Assembly: GCA_900543325.1 (NCBI GenBank) | Contig: UQQU01000005.1 | Location: 1-64,000 of the forward strand | DNA from: an uncultured Clostridium sp. | GTDB taxonomy: Bacteria; Bacillota; Clostridia; Clostridiales; Clostridiaceae | Length of the DNA: 64,000 nucleotides | Reading direction: 5' to 3' | Shown here: piece by piece, positions 29,455 to 37,781 of the stretch | How the letters are laid out: every line of letters begins with the position of its first letter | Position numbering within the stretch: position 1 is the stretch's first letter | Program-made: the position numbers and the translations under genes | Notes under the pieces: model-generated | Told to the model about the DNA's origin: nothing | The model's database searches: none | Seen by the model: only the letters and a program-made list of their open reading frames with translations

Positions 29455-30320
29455 AGAATAAAAATAAATTTAAAGGATATATATATTTACTACCTGCACT
29501 TATAATACTTGCTGTGTTTGTATTTTATCCAATAATTAATACAATAATTTTTAGTTTCGATGAAACTAAAGCTAGTGGATTTGTTTTTGGCTTTGGATCA
29601 TATAAATATCTTTTCCAAGATAAAAGATTTATACAATCTTTAATTAATACTGTAATTTATGCTGCTATAGTTCCAGCTTTATCAGTATTTATTTCTTTAT
29701 TAATAGCTAATGCTTTAGCTAATATAAAAAATGAAAAAGTAAGAGGAATATTCCAAAGTATTTACTTTTTACCTTATGTAACTTCATTAGTTGCTATAGG
29801 TATAGTATGGTCATGGTTATTTAATTCTGAATATGGAATTATTAACTTCTTATTAGAGAAGATAGGAATAAATCCGATAAATTGGCTTAATGATCCTAAA
29901 TATGCAATGATAGCATTAATAATATTTGCGGTGTGGAAAAGTCTGGCTTTCAATACTTTGATATTAACTACAGGTATTGCATCAATAAATCCACAGTATT
30001 ATCAAGCTGCAAAAATCGACCAAGCGACAAGTGGAACTATATTTAGAAAGATAACTGTAAAATTAGTTTCTCCTATGATTGCTTATACATATGTTATTAG
30101 TTTAATAGCTTCTTTTAAAGTTTACACGGAAGTTTATGTTCTATTTGGAGGACGTACATTAGATGGTGCAGTTTCAACTGTTGTTAGATATATAATTGAT
30201 AGATTCTATGGGGATCAAGATTTCCCATTGGCATTTGCTGCTTCAGTTGTTCTATTAATTATAATATTAACTGTTACTTTAGTACAAAAAACAGTTGCTC
30301 GTAATAAGATTCATTACTAA
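29448..30320 (+). CDS. ugpA: ABC transporter permease (UgpA-like)
   Basis: The 290-residue protein has six predicted membrane segments and the EAA-type coupling loop (QAAKIDQATSGTIFRKI near residue 185) that docks on the ATPase, plus the N-terminal LLPALIILAVFVFYPI segment of MalF/UgpA proteins. Its ATG lies inside the end of ugpC (7-base overlap), which implies translational coupling. It pairs with the permease at 30332. Confidence 0.85.
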   Translation: MLKNKNKFKGYIYLLPALIILAVFVFYPIINTIIFSFDETKASGFVFGFGSYKYLFQDKRFIQSLINTVIYAAIVPALSVFISLLIANALANIKNEKVRGIFQSIYFLPYVTSLVAIGIVWSWLFNSEYGIINFLLEKIGINPINWLNDPKYAMIALIIFAVWKSLAFNTLILTTGIASINPQYYQAAKIDQATSGTIFRKITVKLVSPMIAYTYVISLIASFKVYTEVYVLFGGRTLDGAVSTVVRYIIDRFYGDQDFPLAFAASVVLLIIILTVTLVQKTVARNKIHY

Positions 30321-30331
30321 GAGGTGTAAAT

Positions 30332-31159
30332 ATGAAAAATAAAAATAATTTTAAAGCATTCATTAAATACTTCTTATTAGTTGTCTTTGCTATTGTAACG
30401 CTATTCCCATTTTATTGGATGATAGCATCTTCTTTAAAGTCAAGTTTTGAAGTTATTCAAACACCACCAACAATGGTTCCAGAGAAATTTATGTGGAGTA
30501 ACTTTAGTACTGCATTAGCAATGGCTCCTTTTGGAAGATATTTTATAAATACAATAATAGTTACAGCTTTAAGTATTGTTAGTACAGTTGTAATTTCAAT
30601 ATTATCAGCATTTGCTTTTTCTCATCTTGAATTTAAGGGAAGAGATTTAATATTTGCTATTTTCTTAGCATCAATGATGATACCAGGAGAAGTATTAATA
30701 GTAACTAATTTTAAAACAATTTCTGCATTAAATTTAATTGATAGCTATTCAGCATTATTTGTACCATATATGGCAAATGTATTGTATATTTATATGCTTA
30801 GAGAATTCTTCTTAAAGATTCCAAAACAATTATATTATGCAGCAAAAATTGATGGTGCAAGTGATTGGAAATTCTTGTGGAAAATAGTTGTGCCTATGGC
30901 AAAACCATCAATTATTACAATTTGTATATTAGTAGGAATAAATTCATGGAATGCATTCTTATGGCCATTACTTGTTACAAACAGTGATAATATGAGATTG
31001 CTTGCAAATGGATTAACTGCTTTCCAATCAGATGTGGGAAACAGATATGAATTATTAATGGCTGCTTCTACAATAATCACAATGCCAATAGTTGTAGTTT
31101 ATATGTTCTTACATAAGAAGATCATGAATGGTATATCTATTGGGGGAATAAAAGGATAA
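30332..31159 (+). CDS. ugpE: ABC transporter permease (UgpE-like)
   Basis: The 275-residue protein is the second permease, with six membrane segments, the VTLFPFYWMIASSLKS start typical of MalG/UgpE proteins and the coupling loop YAAKIDGASDWKFLWKI near residue 168. The ATG follows AGAGGTG 11 bases after the partner. A 179-base AT-rich spacer with no clear terminator leads to the binding protein gene. Confidence 0.85.
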   Translation: MKNKNNFKAFIKYFLLVVFAIVTLFPFYWMIASSLKSSFEVIQTPPTMVPEKFMWSNFSTALAMAPFGRYFINTIIVTALSIVSTVVISILSAFAFSHLEFKGRDLIFAIFLASMMIPGEVLIVTNFKTISALNLIDSYSALFVPYMANVLYIYMLREFFLKIPKQLYYAAKIDGASDWKFLWKIVVPMAKPSIITICILVGINSWNAFLWPLLVTNSDNMRLLANGLTAFQSDVGNRYELLMAASTIITMPIVVVYMFLHKKIMNGISIGGIKG

Positions 31160-31338
31160 TATAAATAATTAGATATGTAGGAAAAGTTTGAATTAGAAGT
31201 TAAAATATTAATGATTTAATTATTTATATGAAAGTTATTATAAATGCTTTAATTATGTATATATGAGAATTTAATACTTTACCTTTTAATCATCTTTTCT
31301 TAAATATATATATAAATTAGGTTTTAGAGGTGAAACAA

Positions 31339-32667
31339 ATGAAAAGAAGATTATTAGCATCTTTAATGACTGCAGTAGTTGCAGTTACAGCATTAACAGG
31401 CTGTTCAAAAAGTAATTCTTCAAACGAGAATATCGTTACAGAATTAAAAGAACCAGTTACAATTGAAATGTGGCATTATATGACTGGAAAACAAGCAGAA
31501 GTGTTACAAAGTATAGTTGATGACTTTAATAGTTCAAATACTCAAGGAATAACAGTTAAAGCTTCAGCACAAGGTAGTATTACTGACTTAAATAAAAAGG
31601 TTATAGCTGCGTCTCAATCAAATACTTTACCAGCTATAGTTAATATTTATCCTGATGCAGCTACAGGTCTTATTAATGATAATAAGGTTGCAGATTTAAC
31701 ACCATATGTTAATGATGAAACAGTAGGAATGAAAGATGACCTTAAAAATGATTTCATTCCAGATTTTATTAATGAATTATCACAATGGGGAGAAAATAAA
31801 ATATACGGACTTCCATTAACTAAATCTACAGAAGTTTTATATGTAAATAAAAACTTATTAGAGCAATTAGGATATACTGTTGATGATTTAAAAGATTTAA
31901 CTTTTGAAAAATTAGCAGAAATATCAGAAAAATGTCAATCAGAATTAGGAATACCTGGATTTGGATTCGATTCAAGTTCAAATGCATTTATTTCTAGCTT
32001 AAAAGAAGATGGAAAAGATTTTGTTCAATTAGATGGAAAAATTAATGTTGTTAATGATTGGTCTAAAGAATTTATGCAATTCTTTAGAAAAGAAACTCAA
32101 AGTGGTGCATTTAGAGTGCCTGGTGAAGATAAATTCTTATCAGGACCATTCTCAAATCAAAAGCTTTTAGCTTACCAAGGTTCTTCAGCTGGATTCGCGC
32201 ACATAAATACTAATGGTGCTTTTGAAGTAGCTGTAGTAGAAGTTCCTCATTTTGAAGGAAAAGATAAAGCAGTTATTCAACAAGGTGCTTCTTTATTTGT
32301 AACTAAAGATGTTTCTCCAGAATCTCAATATGCTGCATATGAATTCATTAAATTTGTAACTAACACTGAAAATACAGCTAAGTTTGCAACATCTACTGGA
32401 TATTTACCAGTTAGAAAATCAGCTCAAGATTCTACTGTAGTTCAAGAAGTATTAGCTGACACTAACTCTTTATACGGAAAGATTTATGATGTAGCTAAAG
32501 AATCATTAAATTTTGCTTACTTTACTCCTGCAATAAATAATGCTCAATCAGCAAGAACAGTTGCAGAAGAAAAGTATGCAGCTTATGTTACTGGAACTTC
32601 AGATGATGTTGACGATATGTTACAAGAAATGAACTCACAAGTTGAAACTTCAATAAGCCGTCAATAA
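31339..32667 (+). CDS. ugpB: ABC transporter substrate-binding lipoprotein (UgpB-like)
   Basis: The 442-residue protein has a signal peptide ending in the lipobox TALTGC (Cys near residue 22), so it is anchored outside the membrane. The mature part resembles UgpB: MWHYMTG at the start of the fold, LPAIVNIYPDAAT, TKSTEVLYVNKNLLE, GASLFVTKD and TGYLPVRKSA near residue 355. This suggests glycerol-3-phosphate or a glycerophosphodiester, but related lipoproteins bind sugars. The ATG at 31339 follows AGAGGTG. The neighbouring plsY uses glycerol-3-phosphate, which fits but does not prove the assignment. Confidence 0.75.
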   Translation: MKRRLLASLMTAVVAVTALTGCSKSNSSNENIVTELKEPVTIEMWHYMTGKQAEVLQSIVDDFNSSNTQGITVKASAQGSITDLNKKVIAASQSNTLPAIVNIYPDAATGLINDNKVADLTPYVNDETVGMKDDLKNDFIPDFINELSQWGENKIYGLPLTKSTEVLYVNKNLLEQLGYTVDDLKDLTFEKLAEISEKCQSELGIPGFGFDSSSNAFISSLKEDGKDFVQLDGKINVVNDWSKEFMQFFRKETQSGAFRVPGEDKFLSGPFSNQKLLAYQGSSAGFAHINTNGAFEVAVVEVPHFEGKDKAVIQQGASLFVTKDVSPESQYAAYEFIKFVTNTENTAKFATSTGYLPVRKSAQDSTVVQEVLADTNSLYGKIYDVAKESLNFAYFTPAINNAQSARTVAEEKYAAYVTGTSDDVDDMLQEMNSQVETSISRQ

Positions 32668-32695
32668 TACATAAAAATGTATAACTTTATTTATG

Positions 32696-32730
32696 CCCTG
32701 CTTAGCATAGCTAAGTGGGGGATTTTTTTA
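32696..32730 (+). terminator. Intrinsic terminator after the Ugp-like operon
   Basis: CCCTGCTTAG (32696-32705) pairs with CTAAGTGGGG (32711-32720), including two wobble pairs, followed by a run of T. Confidence 0.8.
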
Positions 32731-32774
32731 TTAAATATTTAAATTTAAAGTTTTATCTTTAGGAGGTATTAAAA

Positions 32775-33737
32775 ATGAAGGAAGAATTAATGAAAAGTAT
32801 AATAAATAAAATTGAAGAGTATAATACTATAGCAATATATCGTCATGTTTTTCCAGATCCAGATTCTTATAGTTCACAAACAGCTTTAAAAAGTATAATA
32901 GAAAATACATATCCAAACAAGAAAGTAGTATTATTAGGAGAACACTCAAAAAATTTAGAGTATATAAATACTATGGATGAAGAAATTGAATTAAATAAAG
33001 ATTCATTAGCTATTATTGTAGATGTTGCTAATAAAGAAAGAGTTGATAACCAGTCATTTAATAATTGTGGGTATATAATAAAAATTGATCATCATAAGCC
33101 TTTTGATGCTCCATTTGAAAATTTAACATGGGTAGATACTAATTATTCTTCTTGTAGTGAAATGATTTTAGATTTATATTTAGCTAATGAAGATAAGTTA
33201 AAAATAGATAAAAAAGGAAGACGTGCTTTATTTACAGGTATAGTTGGAGATACAGGAAGATTTTTATATATAGATAATCCAACTAACTTATTTGACAAGT
33301 TATCTAAGATTACTTTTGATTTAGAAACAAAAGAAATTTATGCAAATATGTATAAAAGAGAAGAGGCGGAATTAAAATTCTTAGGATATATTTATAGTAA
33401 CTATATAACTACTGAAAACGGAATGGCTTACTTAAAGGTAAAAAATGAAGTAGCTAAAAAATATGGTTTAGAACCAATAAAGGCTGCTAGAATGGTAAAT
33501 GCGCTTCAAGATACTGTGGGAATAAATAATTGGAATTTCTTTGTAGAAAAAGAAGATGGTTCAATTTTCTGTGAGTTTAGATCCAATGGTCCTAGAGTTA
33601 ATGATATTGCATCTAGCTTTGGTGGAGGAGGTCATATGTTAGCAGCTGGCGCATCACTTGAAAGTTGGCAAAAAGTTGATGAAATAATAGAAGCACTTGA
33701 TAATAATTCTAAAAAATATAAAAAGGAAAATAAATAA
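32775..33737 (+). CDS. DHH family phosphoesterase (second NrnA-like protein)
   Basis: The 320-residue product has the DHH/DHHA1 architecture of NrnA-type nanoRNases and pAp phosphatases: HVFPDPDSYSS near residue 24, VDVA near 82, the IDHHKPF motif near 107, the TGIVGDTGRF segment near 157 and the C-terminal FGGGGHMLAAGA substrate loop near 287. The first motif reads D-P-D where the operon copy at 45251 has D-G-D, so the two paralogs differ near the metal site. The ATG follows TAGGAGG. It is monocistronic. Role: cleavage of short RNAs, pAp or a cyclic dinucleotide product. Confidence 0.85.
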   Translation: MKEELMKSIINKIEEYNTIAIYRHVFPDPDSYSSQTALKSIIENTYPNKKVVLLGEHSKNLEYINTMDEEIELNKDSLAIIVDVANKERVDNQSFNNCGYIIKIDHHKPFDAPFENLTWVDTNYSSCSEMILDLYLANEDKLKIDKKGRRALFTGIVGDTGRFLYIDNPTNLFDKLSKITFDLETKEIYANMYKREEAELKFLGYIYSNYITTENGMAYLKVKNEVAKKYGLEPIKAARMVNALQDTVGINNWNFFVEKEDGSIFCEFRSNGPRVNDIASSFGGGGHMLAAGASLESWQKVDEIIEALDNNSKKYKKENK

Positions 33738-33746
33738 AATGTAAAA

Positions 33747-33800
33747 AAAGATACCTAAAAGTTAACTTTTTGTGAAAGTTGTCTTTAGGTATCTTTTTAT
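33747..33800 (+). terminator. Intrinsic terminator after the DHH gene
   Basis: A perfect 14-bp stem (33747-33760 with 33784-33797) encloses a smaller hairpin and is followed by T residues. Confidence 0.85.
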
Positions 33801-33832
33801 AGATAAAAATATATTTTAATTTAGTAAAAATA

Positions 33833-33841
33833 TGATATAAT
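33833..33841 (+). promoter_or_regulatory. Extended -10 promoter of the alcohol dehydrogenase gene
   Basis: TGATATAAT at 33833-33841 is a consensus extended -10 element about 85 bases before the start codon. A poor TTTAAT lies upstream as -35. Confidence 0.5.
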
Positions 33842-33925
33842 TAATTTATATTACTAATTAAGTGATATTTTAAAATAAATGTATAAGGATGTATTAATTA
33901 AAGGTTTTAAGGAGGACAAAAAAAT

Positions 33926-35092
33926 ATGGCAAGATTTACATTACCAAGAGATATTTATCATGGTGAAGGGTCTTTAGAAGTATTAAAGACTTTAAAAGGA
34001 AAAAGAGCGGTAGTAGTCGTTGGTGGCGGATCAATGAAGAAATTTGGTTTCTTAGATAAGGTAGAAAGTTATTTAAAAGAAGCTGGAATAGAAGTTAAGT
34101 TAATAGAGGGAGTAGAACCAGACCCATCCGTTGAAACAGTTATGAGTGGAGCAGCTGTCATGAGGGAGTTTGAACCAGATTGGATAGTAGCTATGGGAGG
34201 AGGTTCGCCAATAGATGCAGCTAAAGCAATGTGGATTTTCTATGAGTATCCTGATTTTACTTTTGAACAAGCTGTTGTACCTTTTGGTTTACCTGAATTA
34301 AGAAAAAAAGCTAAGTTTATTGCAATACCATCAACTTCAGGAACAGCTACAGAAGTAACTGCTTTCTCTGTAATTACTGATTATAAAGCTAAGATTAAAT
34401 ATCCTTTAGCTGACTTTAATTTAACTCCAGATATTGCAATAGTTGATCCTGAGCTTGCACAAACAATGCCTGCTAAGCTTGTTGCACATACTGGAATGGA
34501 TGCATTAACACATGCAATAGAGGCATATACAGCTTCATTAAGATCAAATTTTTCAGATCCATTAGCTTTAAAAGCTATTCAAATGGTTGACGAATATTTA
34601 GTTAAGTCTTTTAAAGAAGATGTAGAAGCTAGAAATTTAATGCATGAAGCACAATGTTTAGCTGGGATGGCATTTAGTAATGCATTATTAGGAATAGTAC
34701 ACTCAATGGCTCACAAAGTTGGGGCTGTATTCCATATTCCACATGGATGTGCCAATGCAATATTTTTACCGTATGTAATTCAATATAATAGAACAGAATG
34801 TGAAAATAGATATGCTGATATAGCAAGAAGCTTAAAATTAGAAGGAAATACAGATTCAGAGTTAACAGATTCATTAATAGAAAAAATAAATGAATTTAAT
34901 GTAGCTTTAAATATTCCAGCGTCAATGAAAGAATATGGAGTAACTGAAGAAGATTTCTTAGCTAATGTTAAACATGTAGCTCATAATGCTGTTTTAGATG
35001 CATGTACTGGATCTAATCCAAGAGCGATTGATGATGAGACTATGGAAAAACTTCTTTCATGTGCATTCTATGGAAATAAAGTAAACTTTTAA
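33926..35092 (+). CDS. Iron-containing alcohol dehydrogenase (butanol dehydrogenase-like)
   Basis: This 388-residue group III alcohol dehydrogenase has the NAD(P)-binding GGGSPIDAAKAMW segment near residue 95, STSGTATEVTAFSVI near 138, and the metal ligands in GMDALTHAIEAY near 190 and HSMAHKVGAVFHIPHGCANA near 257. Relatives reduce aldehydes such as butyraldehyde or acetaldehyde during fermentation. The substrate and cofactor preference cannot be fixed. The ATG follows AAGGAGG. It is flanked by a MITE-like element downstream and lies upstream of nfnAB, another redox-balancing unit. Confidence 0.9.
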   Translation: MARFTLPRDIYHGEGSLEVLKTLKGKRAVVVVGGGSMKKFGFLDKVESYLKEAGIEVKLIEGVEPDPSVETVMSGAAVMREFEPDWIVAMGGGSPIDAAKAMWIFYEYPDFTFEQAVVPFGLPELRKKAKFIAIPSTSGTATEVTAFSVITDYKAKIKYPLADFNLTPDIAIVDPELAQTMPAKLVAHTGMDALTHAIEAYTASLRSNFSDPLALKAIQMVDEYLVKSFKEDVEARNLMHEAQCLAGMAFSNALLGIVHSMAHKVGAVFHIPHGCANAIFLPYVIQYNRTECENRYADIARSLKLEGNTDSELTDSLIEKINEFNVALNIPASMKEYGVTEEDFLANVKHVAHNAVLDACTGSNPRAIDDETMEKLLSCAFYGNKVNF

Positions 35093-35112
35093 TGAAATGT
35101 AAAAGTGAATAA

Positions 35113-35230
35113 GTAAAAGTGAAGAGTGAATAGTTAATGAATAAATTCAGTCATACTGAATTTAGAAAGAATATAATTTTAGAAACTGCGAAAGCAGTTT
35201 CGACATTAACTTTTCACTCTTCACTCTTAC
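35113..35230. repeat. MITE-like palindromic element with two internal hairpins
   Basis: The ends are 27-base inverted repeats (35113-35139 and 35204-35230) with 25 of 27 positions matching. Inside are two perfect hairpins: AAATTCAGT/ACTGAATTT (35143-35151 with 35155-35163) and GAAACTGC/GCAGTTTC (35182-35189 with 35194-35201, GAAA loop). The arms are built of repeated AGTGAA/GAGTGAA units. It encodes nothing. No second copy was found in the window. It replaces a normal terminator between the alcohol dehydrogenase and nfnA. Confidence 0.8.
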
Positions 35231-35347
35231 CTAATTTAGTTAACAAAAATGGCATTAAAAGTGTATTCTTAAACTTATAAAGAATATTCTAAATTTAAAA
35301 TTTAGTTATAAAATATATAACATAAGAAAATTTTGGGGGTTATTAAG

Positions 35348-36238
35348 GTGTATAAGATAACAAGTAAAAGATTATTAACAGAAAACATATATTTAATGGA
35401 TATTGAGGCTCCAAGGGTAGCTAAATCAGCTCAACCTGGTCAATTCATTATTATAAAGAATGACGAGAAAGGTGAAAGAATACCTTTAACTATTGCAGAT
35501 TATGATAGAGATAATGGAACTGTTACAATAGTTTTTCAAACAGTTGGATATTCTACAAAAGAGCTAGCTAAATTTGAAGTAGGTGATTATGTACAGGACT
35601 TTGTTGGACCGTTAGGTCAACCAAGTGAATTTGTACATGAGGATTTAAGTGAACTTAGAAATAAGAAAATTTTATTTGTAGCTGGAGGGGTAGGTGCTGC
35701 GCCAGTTTATCCACAAGTAAAATGGTTCTATGATAATAATATTGATGTTGATGTTATTATTGGGGCAAGAAATAAAGAGTTAGTAATATTAGAAGATGAA
35801 ATGAGAAAAGTAGCTAAAAATTTATATATATCTACTGATGATGGTTCTTATGGATTTAATGGTAGAGTTACAGATTGTTTATTGGATTTAGTAAATAATC
35901 AAGGAAAGAAATATGATCATGCAGTTGTTATAGGACCAATGATAATGATGAAATTTATGTCAATGCTTACTAAAGAGCTTAAGATAAAAACTACTGTAAG
36001 TTTAAATCCGATTATGGTTGATGGTACAGGTATGTGTGGTGCTTGTAGAGTTACAGTAGGAGATCAAGTTAAATTTGCATGTGTTGATGGTCCAGAATTT
36101 GATGGACACCTTGTAAATTTCGATGAAAGCATGAGAAGACAAGCTCTTTATAAAAGTGAAGAGGGAAGAGCTATGCTTAAATTAGAAGAAGGCGACACAC
36201 ATCATAGAGAAGGTTGCGGATGCGGAGGACATAAATAA
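35348..36238 (+). CDS. nfnA: NfnA-type FAD/NAD-binding subunit of ferredoxin:NADP oxidoreductase
   Basis: The 296-residue protein resembles the small subunit of NfnAB and SudB/dihydroorotate dehydrogenase electron transfer subunits: an FAD domain (RIPLTIADYD near residue 47), an NAD domain (FVAGGVGAAPVYPQVKWF near 114) and the [2Fe-2S] cysteines in GTGMCGACRVTVGDQVKFACVDG near residue 218. The complex couples reduced ferredoxin and NADH to NADP reduction by electron bifurcation. The GTG at 35348 gives the family N-terminus MYKI; GGGGGT lies upstream. The stop overlaps the nfnB start by one base. Confidence 0.88.
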   Translation: MYKITSKRLLTENIYLMDIEAPRVAKSAQPGQFIIIKNDEKGERIPLTIADYDRDNGTVTIVFQTVGYSTKELAKFEVGDYVQDFVGPLGQPSEFVHEDLSELRNKKILFVAGGVGAAPVYPQVKWFYDNNIDVDVIIGARNKELVILEDEMRKVAKNLYISTDDGSYGFNGRVTDCLLDLVNNQGKKYDHAVVIGPMIMMKFMSMLTKELKIKTTVSLNPIMVDGTGMCGACRVTVGDQVKFACVDGPEFDGHLVNFDESMRRQALYKSEEGRAMLKLEEGDTHHREGCGCGGHK

Positions 36239-37635
36239 TGAATAAAGTAGTAGATAGAATGAAAAGAATACCTGTAAGAGAACAAGAAGCTAGTGTAAGA
36301 GCTAAAAACTTTGATGAAGTTTGCTTAGGATATGATGAGGAAAGAGCTTTAGATGAGGCAAGTAGATGTTTAGGATGTAAAAATCCAAAGTGTGTAAGTG
36401 GGTGCCCAGTATCAATAGATATACCAGGATTTATATCTCATGTTAAAGAGGGAGACTTTGAAGGTGCAGCAAAAGAAATTGCAAAGTATAGTGCATTACC
36501 AGCTGTTTGTGGTAGGGTATGTCCTCAAGAATCTCAATGTGAAGGAAAGTGTGTATTAGGAATAAAGGGTGAACCAGTTGCTATTGGTAAATTAGAAAAA
36601 TTTACAGCAGATTGGGCTAGAAATCATAATGTAGACCTTTCTAATAAAGAAGAATCAAAAGGTAAAAAAATAGCTGTAATAGGTTCAGGACCAGCAGGAC
36701 TTACTTGTGCAGGAGATTTAGCTAAGAGGGGTTATGATGTTACTATATTTGAAGCTTTACATGAGGCAGGTGGAGTTTTAGTTTATGGTATACCTGAATT
36801 TAGATTACCAAAAGAAGAGGTAGTAAAAGCTGAAATTGAAAATATTAAAAAGCTTGGTGTTAAAATTGAAACTAATGTAGTTGTCGGAAGAACAGTTACA
36901 ATAGATTCATTAATTGAAGATGAAGGCTTTGATGCTATATTTATAGGATCAGGAGCAGGATTACCGAAATTTATGGGAATACCAGGTGAAAATTCAAATG
37001 GAGTATTCTCAGCAAATGAATTTTTAACAAGAGTAAACTTAATGAAAGCATTTAAAGATGAATACCATACACCGGTTAAGGTTGGAAAGAAGGTAGCTGT
37101 AGTTGGTGGAGGAAATGTTGCAATGGATGCAGCTAGAACAGCATTAAGACTTGGTGCAGAAACTCATATTGTCTATAGAAGAAGTGAATCAGAATTACCA
37201 GCAAGACTTGAGGAAGTTCATCATGCAAAAGAAGAAGGTGTAATATTTGATGTATTAACTAATCCTACAGAAATTTTAACAGATGAAAATGGAAATGTTA
37301 CAGGAATGAAGTGTGTTAAAATGGAACTTGGAGAGCCTGATGCTTCTGGAAGAAGAAGACCTGTTGTTAAAGAAAATTCAGAGTTTGTTATGGAGATAGA
37401 TACTGTTATAATGTCTCTTGGAACATCTCCAAATCCATTAATTTCATCAACTACTAAAGGATTAGAAATTAATAAGTGGAAATGCATAGTTGCTGATGAA
37501 GAAACAGGCCTTACAACAAAAGAAGGTGTTTATGCTGGAGGAGATGCAGTTACAGGGGCTGCAACTGTTATTTTAGCAATGGGAGCAGGAAAAAAGGCAG
37601 CTGTTGCAATAGATGAATATTTAAGTAATAAATAA
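36238..37635 (+). CDS. nfnB: NfnB-type NADPH-binding subunit (glutamate synthase small-subunit family)
   Basis: The 465-residue protein has N-terminal [4Fe-4S] cysteines (CLGCKNPKCVSGCP near residue 45 and CGRVCPQESQCEGKC near 91), then an FAD site (IAVIGSGPAGLTCAGDLAKRG near 144) and an NADPH site (VAVVGGGNVAMDAARTALRLG near 284). These match the large subunit of NfnAB and GltD/GltA-family enzymes. With nfnA directly upstream and no glutamate synthase large subunit nearby, the Nfn assignment is favoured over glutamate synthase. Genes overlap by one base and are translationally coupled. Confidence 0.9.
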   Translation: MNKVVDRMKRIPVREQEASVRAKNFDEVCLGYDEERALDEASRCLGCKNPKCVSGCPVSIDIPGFISHVKEGDFEGAAKEIAKYSALPAVCGRVCPQESQCEGKCVLGIKGEPVAIGKLEKFTADWARNHNVDLSNKEESKGKKIAVIGSGPAGLTCAGDLAKRGYDVTIFEALHEAGGVLVYGIPEFRLPKEEVVKAEIENIKKLGVKIETNVVVGRTVTIDSLIEDEGFDAIFIGSGAGLPKFMGIPGENSNGVFSANEFLTRVNLMKAFKDEYHTPVKVGKKVAVVGGGNVAMDAARTALRLGAETHIVYRRSESELPARLEEVHHAKEEGVIFDVLTNPTEILTDENGNVTGMKCVKMELGEPDASGRRRPVVKENSEFVMEIDTVIMSLGTSPNPLISSTTKGLEINKWKCIVADEETGLTTKEGVYAGGDAVTGAATVILAMGAGKKAAVAIDEYLSNK

Positions 37636-37682
37636 ATAGAATTAATTGACTTTTTATCAATAAATGAATAAAATTATTTTAT

Positions 37683-37720
37683 AACTCCAAAGTTATGTTC
37701 TTTCTTTGGGGTTTTTCTTT
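37683..37720 (+). terminator. Intrinsic terminator after nfnAB
   Basis: AACTCCAAAG (37683-37692) pairs with CTTTGGGGTT (37704-37713), with one wobble, followed by T residues. Confidence 0.8.
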
Positions 37721-37781
37721 ATAATACAATGAAACTCCTTGGCCTAAAGGTCGAATGAGAATTATGACGGTAGGTGTAATT

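Noticed and set aside
35113..35230. Possible CRISPR or tandem repeat
   Set aside because: The repeats are inverted and there is only one unit without spacers; a MITE-like element fits better.
35236..35246. TTAGTTAACAA-like Rex operator upstream of nfnA
   Set aside because: Only one half-site is convincing; the second half of the palindrome is missing, so it is not called.
36238..37635. Glutamate synthase small subunit
   Set aside because: The large subunit is absent and nfnA overlaps it by one base; the NfnAB reading explains both genes.
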